NCBI GenBank assembly: GCA_041485905.1
Contig: JBGPKK010000188.1
Location: 1 to 9,084 of the forward strand
Length of the DNA: 9,084 nt
Reading direction: 5' to 3'
Source of the DNA: JAHFUI01 sp041485905
GTDB lineage: Bacteria; Acidobacteriota; Vicinamibacteria; Vicinamibacterales; CAVVIG01
In this document: positions 1-4,936 of the stretch, piece by piece
How the letters are laid out: each line of letters begins with the position of its first letter
How positions within the stretch are numbered: position 1 is the first letter of the stretch
The notes under the pieces: model-generated
Databases searched by the model: none
What the model saw: the letters and a program-made list of their open reading frames with translations, nothing else
Told to the model about the DNA's origin: nothing
Translations under genes and position numbers: made by a program

Positions 1-339
1 CCCCAGCGCGATGACCGGCTTCCCCGTTCCCCACGTGGCCGTCCAGCCGGTCGGGATACCGGCGACGGGGCGGTCAACCTTGAAGCCGTTTTTTTCCAGG
101 ACGTCGGTGAGGTACTTCGAGGTTTCGAATTCCTGGTAGCCGAGCTCGGCGTAGCTGAAGATCTGGTCGACCATCTGCTGAGTGAGCTCGCGCATGGTAT
201 CGATGTCGATGGCCACCGATTTCTTCATGGCGTCCAGTTTCGGATTCGACGGCGACGGGCGCTGCCCGGCGCTCACTCCTCCGACGAACGCGGCGACGAG
301 CGCTCCGACGACAATCGTTCTTACGTGCGTGGTGGTCAT
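1..339 (-). CDS. Exported M20-family amidohydrolase, AbgB-like (N-terminal part, cut by window edge)
   Basis: The first 113 codons are present and the rest lies beyond position 1. Family knowledge: M20D amidohydrolases such as AbgB (aminobenzoyl-glutamate utilisation protein B) are two-metal enzymes that cleave amide bonds of N-acyl amino acids. What is seen: a signal-peptide-like start with a hydrophobic core (TIVVGALVAAFVGG) and a likely cut after VSA near residue 24. The typical family opening follows, with a helix around MRELTQQMVDQIFSYAELGY, then QEFETSKYLTDVLEKNGF, then GIPTGWTATWGTGKPVIALG, which closely resembles the AbgB N-terminus. The metal ligands lie downstream and are not visible. 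The ATG at 339 overlaps the stop of the upstream gene as ATGA, with a GAGGG-like ribosome site about ten bases before it, so translation is probably coupled. The signal peptide implies export, unlike cytoplasmic AbgB. The substrate is unknown. Confidence 0.85.
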   Translation of the reverse strand, partial: MTTTHVRTIVVGALVAAFVGGVSAGQRPSPSNPKLDAMKKSVAIDIDTMRELTQQMVDQIFSYAELGYQEFETSKYLTDVLEKNGFKVDRPVAGIPTGWTATWGTGKPVIALG

Positions 340-695
340 AGCTCTTCGCCCTCGATGTCATCGTCGACGATGTCGACGACGACGTTATGAATGTCGACGC
401 GGAACCACTCGCGGAACGTCTTCAGGTCGCGCGTGGCCGGCCACGCCGACTCATCTTCGGTCCACGCAGCCAACTGAAACTCGAACAGCCATTCGGCGTT
501 CTCCTCGACCCACTCCTGAACGTCCTCTTCGAGCTCGAACTCCGGCAGCAGGAAGGCAGAGCCGAACGTCTTGGCGCGTGCGACGGTCAACGCGCCCGCG
601 TTGACGTCCGCCTCTTTCTGCCGCGACCAGTCCAGGTACGGTTTGGCGCCGACAAGCGTGACCGCCGTGCGGTTGATGACGCGCATAGCGGGCAT
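336..695 (-). CDS. Conserved-looking hypothetical protein, small, acidic, Trp-rich
   Basis: I do not recognise this 119-residue protein. It opens MPAMRVINRTAVTLVGAKPYL and has an acidic middle (PEFELEEDVQEWVEENAEWLFEFQ) and a very acidic end (VDIVDDDIEGEEL). It holds several tryptophans and no cysteine, signal peptide or membrane segment, so it is probably a soluble cytoplasmic protein. The reading frame continues further upstream, but the ATG at 695 is preferred. It is preceded by GGTGG about five to ten bases earlier, and the extra N-terminal codons would run through a palindromic intergenic element at 712-729. ATG at 686 is a possible alternative. Its TGA overlaps the ATG of the amidohydrolase gene by four bases, which points to an operon. 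Function unknown; it could be an accessory protein or simply a co-transcribed neighbour. Confidence 0.7.
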   Translation of the reverse strand: MPAMRVINRTAVTLVGAKPYLDWSRQKEADVNAGALTVARAKTFGSAFLLPEFELEEDVQEWVEENAEWLFEFQLAAWTEDESAWPATRDLKTFREWFRVDIHNVVVDIVDDDIEGEEL

Positions 696-711
696 CGTAA
701 CACCACCGTCG

Positions 712-729
712 GTCCGCCTAAAGGCGGAC
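712..729. repeat. Perfect 18-nt palindrome, REP-like
   Basis: GTCCGCCTAAAGGCGGAC has 8-bp arms (712-719 and 722-729) around AA. It lies in the 108-bp divergent spacer, 17 bp before the minus-strand start at 695. From memory, near-identical palindromes recur between genes in acidobacterial sequence, but this is the only copy in the window, so the repeat status is inferred. It could instead be an operator for the divergent pair. Confidence 0.6.
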
Positions 730-742
730 ACTATGTGAGACT

Positions 743-767
743 CGCCGTAGCGCAAAGCGCGGAGGCG
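743..767. repeat. Interrupted palindrome beside the REP-like element
   Basis: The arms are CGCC (743-746) with GGCG (764-767), and GCGC (750-753) with GCGC (757-760). They are separated by matching 3-nt internal loops and an AAA apex. The dyad lies 13 bp from the perfect palindrome at 712-729, and the two could form a paired hairpin unit as in other bacterial REP-type elements. It sits just before a GATAAT -10-like box at 786-791. Confidence 0.4.
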
Positions 768-803
768 GCAGCCGGACCGTTACGCGATAATAAGAGGACG
801 GGC

Positions 804-1205
804 ATGGACGATAGCGAGCGCCTCGAACAACTGATTGCGTTTGTCGGCGCGCAATTGCCGAAACCCGTCGAAGAGCGGCACGCCGACGATGGATCGTTCA
901 TCTTCATCGGGGGCGACCCCGCCGAAGTGATCGTGCAGATCACCGACGTCACGGTGCTGGTCGCCTCGGCCGCCGGCGGCATTCCCAAAGCCGAGCCGCA
1001 GCCGGTCGGCGAGCTGCACTGGCGCCTGCTGCCGGACGGGTCCCTGATGAACGCGCTGTCCGCCATGATTAAGGGCGCGCGGGAAGAACGCCTGGCGACC
1101 TACAGGGTCTGCGTTGATTGCGGCGAGAGGAAGGCCCCGGAGCTCATGCAGGGAGAGGACGTGTGCCAGGACTGCTGGGACGCGTCCCCGGGAACGGTGC
1201 ATTAG
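804..1205 (+). CDS. Small protein with C-terminal zinc ribbon, function unknown
   Basis: 133 residues. The N-terminal two-thirds (about residues 1-95) looks like a compact alpha/beta domain with an acidic start (MDDSERLEQLIAFVGAQLPK) and a strand-rich centre (SFIFIGG, EVIVQITDVTVLVAS). The C-terminus carries C103-x2-C106 and C121-x2-C124, a four-cysteine zinc ribbon of the kind used for DNA, RNA or protein contacts. The frame is open far upstream, but the ATG at 804 is chosen because AGAGG lies six bases before it (793-797) and the longer version would read antisense through the neighbouring gene. A GATAAT box at 786-791 may be its -10; no convincing -35 was found. It is transcribed away from the minus-strand pair and converges on the metallopeptidase gene. 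I cannot assign a function. Confidence 0.72.
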   Translation: MDDSERLEQLIAFVGAQLPKPVEERHADDGSFIFIGGDPAEVIVQITDVTVLVASAAGGIPKAEPQPVGELHWRLLPDGSLMNALSAMIKGAREERLATYRVCVDCGERKAPELMQGEDVCQDCWDASPGTVH

Positions 1206-1290
1206 TTATAGTCAGGCCGCCGACTTATTCAGTCGCTCGTTACTTGCCCGATTGTTCCCCGGCAAAAGCTTGGTCGTGATCTTCAGCGGC

Positions 1291-1965
1291 TCACACGGAC
1301 GATGCCATCGTCGAGGCGCTGAAATCAGGCGATGACGCCGGATCGAGATCGCCGTGCGCGCGTAACCCCCGTAACCCCCGTAACCAACGACGCGCGGCTT
1401 GATACTCTGGACACGCGTGGGACACGAGCTTCCAGAATTTCGACGAATGGTCCATACGCTTCAGGTGCATCAGCTCGTGGATCATCACGTAGTCGCGAAT
1501 CTCCGGCGGCATCTGGACGAGGCGCCAGTTGAGACAGATGTGACCGCTCCGCGAGCACGATCCCCACCGCCATCGCTGATCTCGGACGCTGATTCGATCA
1601 ACGTGCAGGTGATGCGCTTCCGCCAGCTCCCGCAGACGCGCCGGCAGCTCGCGCGTGGCCCGCTCGCGGTGTTCATGGGCGATTACCTCGCGCGGTTGCG
1701 CGATCTCGCGCGCGACCTGGATGCGGTGCCTGTCAATCCAGCGCCGCTGCTGCTCGGCGAACGCGCGCGCCTCCTTCTTCGACCCGCCGCGCGGAATCGT
1801 GACGCGGACAGTGCCGTCGCCGCGCACGCGAATCACGTAGCGCCGGGCTCGCGGATGTCGCACGAAGTCAATCGAGTGCTGGGTGCTGGTGCGTGGTGCC
1901 GAGTGCTCGGTGCCGGTGCCAGGTGCCGGGTGCCCGGCGGGTGCGAACGGAAGACCGAGCTGCAT
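1291..1965 (-). CDS. YgjP/SprT-like zinc metallopeptidase (DUF45)
   Basis: 224 residues. The YgjP-type metallopeptidase domain spans about 33-197. It has an N-terminal beta region (RRYVIRVRGDGTVRVTIPRG), the family's RWRWGSCS motif at 132-138, and the zinc site HELMH at 163-167 followed by H173 in MDHSSKFW, the likely third ligand. Relatives of the SprT/WLM group include proteases that act on DNA-protein crosslinks; that role here is an inference. The ATG at 1965 is well supported: GGAGG lies six bases before it (1972-1976), and it overlaps by one base the TGA of the GIY-YIG gene, so the two are probably translationally coupled. The ends are odd. Residues about 11-30 are encoded by a degenerate heptad repeat, and a GLR repeat near residue 197-202 comes from 9-bp DNA repeats, after which the tail is low-complexity and unlike the family. 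Confidence 0.85.
   Translation of the reverse strand: MQLGLPFAPAGHPAPGTGTEHSAPRTSTQHSIDFVRHPRARRYVIRVRGDGTVRVTIPRGGSKKEARAFAEQQRRWIDRHRIQVAREIAQPREVIAHEHRERATRELPARLRELAEAHHLHVDRISVRDQRWRWGSCSRSGHICLNWRLVQMPPEIRDYVMIHELMHLKRMDHSSKFWKLVSHACPEYQAARRWLRGLRGLRAHGDLDPASSPDFSASTMASSV
1362..1385. repeat. 9-bp tandem repeat, GTAACCCCC, about 2.7 copies
   Basis: Two perfect copies (1362-1370, 1371-1379) and a partial third (1380-1385). It lies inside the 3' end of the metallopeptidase gene, where it encodes repeated Gly-Leu-Arg just after the conserved domain ends. The 9-bp period keeps the reading frame. Confidence 0.85.
1874..1934. repeat. Degenerate heptad repeat tract, consensus RGGTGCY, within a coding region
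   Basis: Nine consecutive 6-7 bp units run across this tract: GAGTGCT, GGGTGCT, GGTGCGT, GGTGCC, GAGTGCT, CGGTGCC, GGTGCC, AGGTGCC, GGGTGCC. They encode the Pro/Gly/Thr/Ser-rich N-terminal linker of the metallopeptidase gene. The same GGGTGCT unit appears in the spacer at 4857-4915. Confidence 0.85.
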
Positions 1966-2303
1966 CAATGGCCTCCGAACACGAGAAACCCGCGCTTCCT
2001 CAGGCTTTCCGCCAGCGCCACTTCCATCCGTTGGGCCTTCTTGAACGGCATCGGATTGAGATGCGCGTACAGACGCGGCACGAGGCGTTCGCCGCACCGC
2101 GTGACGACGCGCGCCGATTTGACGCCGTTCTTGTGATTCTGGAATCGCTGCTCGGGCGACAGCCCGGTCATGCCGACGTAGTAGCCGGCCTTGCCGTCGC
2201 CCTTGGGATCGCGCAGGTAGACGACGTACACGGAGTGATGGTCCCTAGACGGTTTCGGCCTCGGCTTCGGCCTCGGCTTCTTCAACAGCGGCGATTTCGA
2301 CAT
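1965..2303 (-). CDS. GIY-YIG nuclease-domain protein
   Basis: A small GIY-YIG domain protein. The two hallmark segments are VYVVYL and, after a short insert, GYYVGMT, followed by RFQNHKNG, which supplies the usual catalytic Arg and His region. A downstream glutamate in MEVALAESLRKRG fits the metal-binding Glu of the family. Known members cut DNA in repair, restriction and homing. Single-domain proteins of this size are common and mostly uncharacterised. The start is uncertain: ATG at 2312 or 2303 lies inside rmuC, out of frame, and would add a basic KPRPKPRPKP leader. A GTG at 2231, with AGGGA ten bases before it and only 13 nt after the rmuC stop, would begin directly at the domain. The 3' end overlaps the metallopeptidase start by one base. 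The C-terminus (GFLVFGGH) carries that gene's ribosome site. Confidence 0.82.
   Translation of the reverse strand: MSKSPLLKKPRPKPRPKPSRDHHSVYVVYLRDPKGDGKAGYYVGMTGLSPEQRFQNHKNGVKSARVVTRCGERLVPRLYAHLNPMPFKKAQRMEVALAESLRKRGFLVFGGH
1972..1976 (-). promoter_or_regulatory. Strong Shine-Dalgarno deciding the metallopeptidase start
   Basis: GGAGG on the minus strand lies six bases before the ATG at 1965 and inside the last codons of the GIY-YIG gene. It is the best ribosome site in the window. It rules out the longer open frame starting at 2097 and supports coupled translation. Confidence 0.75.
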
Positions 2304-3585
2304 CGTTGACATCGGCGAATGGAAGGCCGTCGGTCAGCTCCGGCGCCTGCAGCATGCGCGGGACCCGATCGATCGGCTCGAGCTGCTTGATCTCGTCGCC
2401 GCCGTTTGCCGACGCGAGATCCTTGAACCTGCGCGCTTTCACCAGGACGTTGCCCTCGAGCGATCCGATGGCCTGATTGTACGCGTCGAGGCTGGACTTG
2501 AGCCTCGATCCCAACGCGTCGAAATGACCGCCGAGTACACGCACCGATTCATACAGATGGCGGCCGAGCTCACTGATCTTCCGCGCGTTTTCCTCGACCG
2601 CCTGCTGCTGCCAGCCGTACGCCACCGCCCGCAGCAGGGCAATGAGCGTCGTCGGACTCGCCGGGATGACGCCCTGCTGCACGCCGGCTTCAATCAGCGA
2701 CGGGTCCTGCTCGAGCGCCGCGCTGAAGAACATCTCTCCCGGCAGGAACATCACGACGAAGTCGGGGCTGGGCTGAACGTGCGCGGCATAGCCTTTCGAC
2801 GCCAGTTGTGAGAGATGCGTGCGCACCTGCTTCGCATGCTCGGCGAGGAGCGCCTGCCTCGCGTTTTCGTCCGGAGCATCGAGCGCTTTCAGATACGCAT
2901 CGAGCGGCGCCTTTGCGTCGATGACCACGCGTTTGCCGCCGGGCAGACGCACGATGACGTCGGGACGCATGCGCCGGTCGGAATCGTCGCTGCCGCGGAC
3001 GGTTTGCTGCTCTTCGAAATCGCAGTGCTCCAGCATGCCGGCGAGCTCGACGACGCGCTTGAGCTGCAGCTCGCCCCAGCGGCCGCGTACGCCCGGACGC
3101 TTGAGCGCATCGACGAGGCGGCCGGTCTGACTGCGCAGATCCTGCCCGGTCGTGTCGAGCGACGCGATTCGCTGCATCAGCTGCGCGCTCGATTCAAGCC
3201 GTCTGCGCTCGGATTCTTTGATCTCGCGATCGACCTGCTCCAGGGTTTTGGTCATGGGCGCGAGAAGCGCCTCGACCGCCAGCTTGCGCGCGTCGATATC
3301 GGCGGTGGCTTGCGTGCGCGCCTCGCGCAGCCGCGTCTCCGCGAGATCGAGAAACGCCTGATTGTTGGTCTTGAGGGCTTCAGCCGAGAGCGCCTGAAAG
3401 GCCTCGCGCAGACGGCCTTCGGCTTCCTCGTACGCTTTGAGCCGCTCGGCGTGAACGGAGCGATCTTTGTCCAGCTCGGCGCGAAGCCGCGCCTGCGCCG
3501 GCCGCCCAGCGAGCCATCCCACCAGCGCGCCGATGGCGAAACCGATCGCGAGCGTGATCGCCAGTGCAATGGGTTCGATGACCAT
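2245..3585 (-). CDS. rmuC: DNA recombination protein RmuC
   Basis: 446 residues, normal for the family. Order of parts: an N-terminal membrane anchor (about 4-27, IALAITLAIGFAIGALVGWL), a long charged coiled coil (about 30-160), then the RmuC domain. Family signatures are visible: VRGRWGELQL (166-175), RPDVIVRLPGGKRVVIDAK (207-225, with D209, D223 and K225 matching a PD-(D/E)xK-type nuclease core), FLPGEMFFSAALEQDPSL (280-297) and YGWQQQAVEENA (323-334). In E. coli RmuC limits recombination at short inverted repeats; the exact biochemical activity is inferred from the fold. The ATG at 3585 immediately precedes the membrane segment. No clear ribosome site was seen; the gene follows the zinc-ribbon gene by 33 nt and is probably in its operon. 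The last residues (EEAEAEAEAETV) come from a 12-bp repeat that overlaps the next gene's possible start. Confidence 0.95.
   Translation of the reverse strand: MVIEPIALAITLAIGFAIGALVGWLAGRPAQARLRAELDKDRSVHAERLKAYEEAEGRLREAFQALSAEALKTNNQAFLDLAETRLREARTQATADIDARKLAVEALLAPMTKTLEQVDREIKESERRRLESSAQLMQRIASLDTTGQDLRSQTGRLVDALKRPGVRGRWGELQLKRVVELAGMLEHCDFEEQQTVRGSDDSDRRMRPDVIVRLPGGKRVVIDAKAPLDAYLKALDAPDENARQALLAEHAKQVRTHLSQLASKGYAAHVQPSPDFVVMFLPGEMFFSAALEQDPSLIEAGVQQGVIPASPTTLIALLRAVAYGWQQQAVEENARKISELGRHLYESVRVLGGHFDALGSRLKSSLDAYNQAIGSLEGNVLVKARRFKDLASANGGDEIKQLEPIDRVPRMLQAPELTDGLPFADVNDVEIAAVEEAEAEAEAETV
2254..2280. repeat. 12-bp tandem repeat read in two frames
   Basis: TTCGGCCTCGGC occurs twice in perfect copies (2254-2265, 2266-2277), then TTC. 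On the minus strand one frame gives the Glu-Ala repeat at the RmuC C-terminus, and another gives Lys-Pro-Arg-Pro repeats at the possible N-terminus of the GIY-YIG protein. Confidence 0.85.
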
Positions 3586-3618
3586 TAGTATCGCACGTCG
3601 GATCCTCGGAGTACAGGT

Positions 3619-4143
3619 CTACCGCGAGATCACGAACGGCAGCCACGCGTCGGGCAGCTGAAGTTCCGCTGCGTGAATCGCGGCCACCATTTCCCGCTCG
3701 ACATTGCCCGGCGTCTTCAGCCCGGCGCCGATCGCCTGCAGCGCATGACGCGCTGCCAGCTGCGCCTGGCGCCGCCGATCGGTGAATCTGCCGGCGCCCG
3801 CGTACGCGGCCGTCCGCGCGACGGTGCGCCGATCTTTCAGCGTTGCCAACCGCGTCTGGTTGACCGGCTCGAACGGCAGCCCGCACTGAAACCGCTCGTC
3901 GGACGCGGTATCGAGCTGGCCGGCCGCTTTGAGGGCCTTTTCACGCTCCAATTCGGCGCGGTAGCATTGAAAGCAGAGGGGCCGGCGCGTGCTCTCGACG
4001 TCGACCCCGCGCGCCGCCCGTTGGAGGCGGCCACGGCACAAGGGACAGAGCGCTTTAGGGCGTTTACCTTCCAGCTCCCCGCCAGGGAACGTAATCCACT
4101 CGTTGTCAGCAGTTTGCAGAATTTCGGATGGGAGTTTCTTCAT
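3619..4143 (-). CDS. Zinc-ribbon protein of unknown function
   Basis: 174 residues, not recognised as a named family. C33-x2-C36 (ALCPLCRGRL) and C57-x2-C60 (LCFQCYRAELE) form a likely four-cysteine zinc site. A charged helix with a further cysteine at about 89 follows, then an Arg/Ala-rich helical stretch (LKDRRTVARTAAYAGAGRFTDRRRQAQLAARHAL), and a C-terminal segment ending ELQLPDAWLPFVISR. There is no signal peptide or membrane segment. The basic helices suggest nucleic-acid contact, but that is only inference. The ATG at 4143 is the first in the frame. No clear ribosome site precedes it, and a TATAGA box ends ten bases before it. It is the first gene of the minus-strand run leading into rmuC (33-nt gap), so it may share a transcript with the DNA-maintenance genes. 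Confidence 0.75.
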   Translation of the reverse strand: MKKLPSEILQTADNEWITFPGGELEGKRPKALCPLCRGRLQRAARGVDVESTRRPLCFQCYRAELEREKALKAAGQLDTASDERFQCGLPFEPVNQTRLATLKDRRTVARTAAYAGAGRFTDRRRQAQLAARHALQAIGAGLKTPGNVEREMVAAIHAAELQLPDAWLPFVISR

Positions 4144-4153
4144 ACCCGAGCAG

Positions 4154-4184
4154 TCTATACGAGGGGTGTGACAGATCAGGTCAC
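4154..4184 (-). promoter_or_regulatory. Candidate promoter and operator for the zinc-ribbon/rmuC run
   Basis: On the minus strand TATAGA (4159-4154) sits ten bases before the ATG at 4143. A weak GTGACC box lies 19 bp upstream. The dyad GTGAC-N7-GTCAC (4168-4184) overlaps that weak -35 and could be an operator. The predicted transcript would have a leader of only a few bases. Each part is individually weak. Confidence 0.3.
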
Positions 4185-4202
4185 TTCGGGGCGGTCCCGG
4201 TT

Positions 4203-4230
4203 GGAGGCTGGAGGCTGGAGGCTGGAGGCT
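4203..4230. repeat. Four perfect tandem copies of GGAGGCT
   Basis: Units at 4203-4209, 4210-4216, 4217-4223 and 4224-4230 are identical. They lie in the spacer between the deacylase stop and the zinc-ribbon gene start, with no gene over them. The 7-bp period matches the two degenerate heptad tracts elsewhere in the window, although the unit differs. Confidence 0.95.
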
Positions 4231-4239
4231 GAGATATGG

Positions 4240-4259
4240 CGCAGCGCTTCAGCGCTGCG
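4240..4259. repeat. 20-nt perfect palindrome just past the deacylase stop, possible terminator hairpin
   Basis: CGCAGCGCTTCAGCGCTGCG has 9-bp arms around TC and would fold as an 8-bp stem with a TTCA loop. It begins two bases after the minus-strand stop at 4261. No T run follows on the minus strand, so it is not a classical intrinsic terminator. It may stabilise the 3' end of the mRNA or be a REP-type element. Confidence 0.55.
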
Positions 4260-4260
4260 A

Positions 4261-4752
4261 TTACGCCGTCACGTATTGCACCGAATTGCCGCAGTCGGCG
4301 AGAAACTTCTCGAAGTCGGCACGCGCGATCGTGAGCGTCACCGTGTTGATGTTCGGGTGAAACGACACGCGATCCGCGGACTTCAGATCAAGATCGACGA
4401 CGACGCGCACCTGATGGTCGCGATTGTGAATCAATCCGAACGGCGAGACCGATCCCGGCGTGAGGCCCAGGTGCGTCATCAGCCGTTCCGGCGACGCAAA
4501 GCTCAATTTCCCGTCGCCAATCTGATCCGCAATCGCCCGCAGGTCGGCGCGCTTCGAGTGCCTGATGATCACGAGGTAATGCCTGTTTCCTTTCTGATTT
4601 CGAAGGAACAGGTTCTTCCAGTGCACTGCGTCGATGCTGGCCCAGTGCTGCCCGGCCTCTTCGACCGTCGCGACCGGCGGGTGCTCGTGGCGCGTAAAGG
4701 CGATGGCGAGCGCGTGCAGCCGTGCGTAGACCGGTTCTTCTTGGGGGGTCAT
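4261..4752 (-). CDS. YbaK/ProXp-ala-type aminoacyl-tRNA deacylase
   Basis: 163 residues, the usual length for a stand-alone editing domain. Family knowledge: these cytoplasmic enzymes hydrolyse mischarged tRNA, and the ProXp-ala (PrdX) branch clears Ala-tRNA(Pro). What is seen: an N-terminal helix and HEHPPVATVEEA, the conserved lysine K46 in HWKNLFLRNQKG, HYLVIIRHSKRADL, the substrate-site loop GSVSPFGLI (100-108) typical of the ProXp-ala branch, VVVDLDL (117-123), and HPNINTVTL (132-140). All parts of the fold appear intact. The assignment to ProXp-ala rather than YbaK or ProXp-ser rests mainly on the SPFGL loop and the KNLFLRN segment. The gene stands alone, with repeat-filled spacers on both sides. 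The ribosome site is weak (GAAAG). Confidence 0.9.
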   Translation of the reverse strand: MTPQEEPVYARLHALAIAFTRHEHPPVATVEEAGQHWASIDAVHWKNLFLRNQKGNRHYLVIIRHSKRADLRAIADQIGDGKLSFASPERLMTHLGLTPGSVSPFGLIHNRDHQVRVVVDLDLKSADRVSFHPNINTVTLTIARADFEKFLADCGNSVQYVTA

Positions 4753-4856
4753 CGGGCAGTCGCTTTCAGCGCGCTGGCGTCGTCGCTTGGGGGTGCTCGG
4801 CGCGGGCCAAACAACGTCAGCCCGGCACTCTCAGACGTTAGTTGTAAGCGCCCTGG

Positions 4857-4915
4857 TGCCCCGAGCACTCCGACGCGAGGCCCCAAAGCACCCTCGCCCG
4901 AAGCCCCAAGCACCC
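4857..4915. repeat. Degenerate heptad field upstream of the DUF2238 gene
   Basis: Eight near-contiguous 7-mers are in phase: TGCCCCG, AGCACTC, CGACGCG, AGGCCCC, AGCACCC, TCGCCCG, AAGCCCC, AGCACCC. One- or two-base slips interrupt the phase. The complement of AGCACCC is GGGTGCT, the unit of the tract at 1874-1934, and another GGGTGCT is at 4790-4796 on the plus strand. No gene is supported over this stretch. Confidence 0.8.
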
Positions 4916-4920
4916 ACTTC

Positions 4921-4926
4921 TATTAT
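4921..4926 (+). promoter_or_regulatory. Candidate -10 box for the DUF2238 gene
   Basis: TATTAT ends ten bases before the ATG at 4937. Initiation about seven bases after it would leave only a few leader bases. No -35 was found in the repeat-rich DNA upstream. An ATG at 4928 would fall before that start point, which favours the start at 4937. Confidence 0.35.
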
Positions 4927-4936
4927 CATGCCCAAC

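Noticed and set aside
74..361. 95-codon minus-strand frame at the left edge
   Set aside because: It is arginine-rich with no family features and lies in a different frame over the AbgB-like amidohydrolase, which runs off the window.
387..803. Upstream extension of the 804 gene to an ATG at 387
   Set aside because: The extra 139 codons are antisense to the small acidic protein gene and cross the palindromes. A ribosome site supports the start at 804.
1966..2097. Longer N-terminus of the metallopeptidase starting at 2097
   Set aside because: It would overlap the GIY-YIG gene out of frame by 133 bases, and the strong SD fixes the start at 1965.
2815..3588. 257-codon plus-strand frame opposite rmuC
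   Set aside because: It is a shadow of rmuC, which has clear family motifs on the other strand.
4167..4185. Crp/Fnr-type site TGTGA...TCACT
   Set aside because: The half-sites are nine bases apart instead of six, so it is kept only as a generic dyad.
4857..4915. CRISPR-like array
   Set aside because: Units are 7 bp with no spacers, and no cas genes are present.
4753..4936. yjdF riboswitch upstream of the YjdF-like gene
   Set aside because: That riboswitch belongs to an unrelated Bacillus gene of the same name. The region here is heptad repeats, and the transcript appears nearly leaderless.
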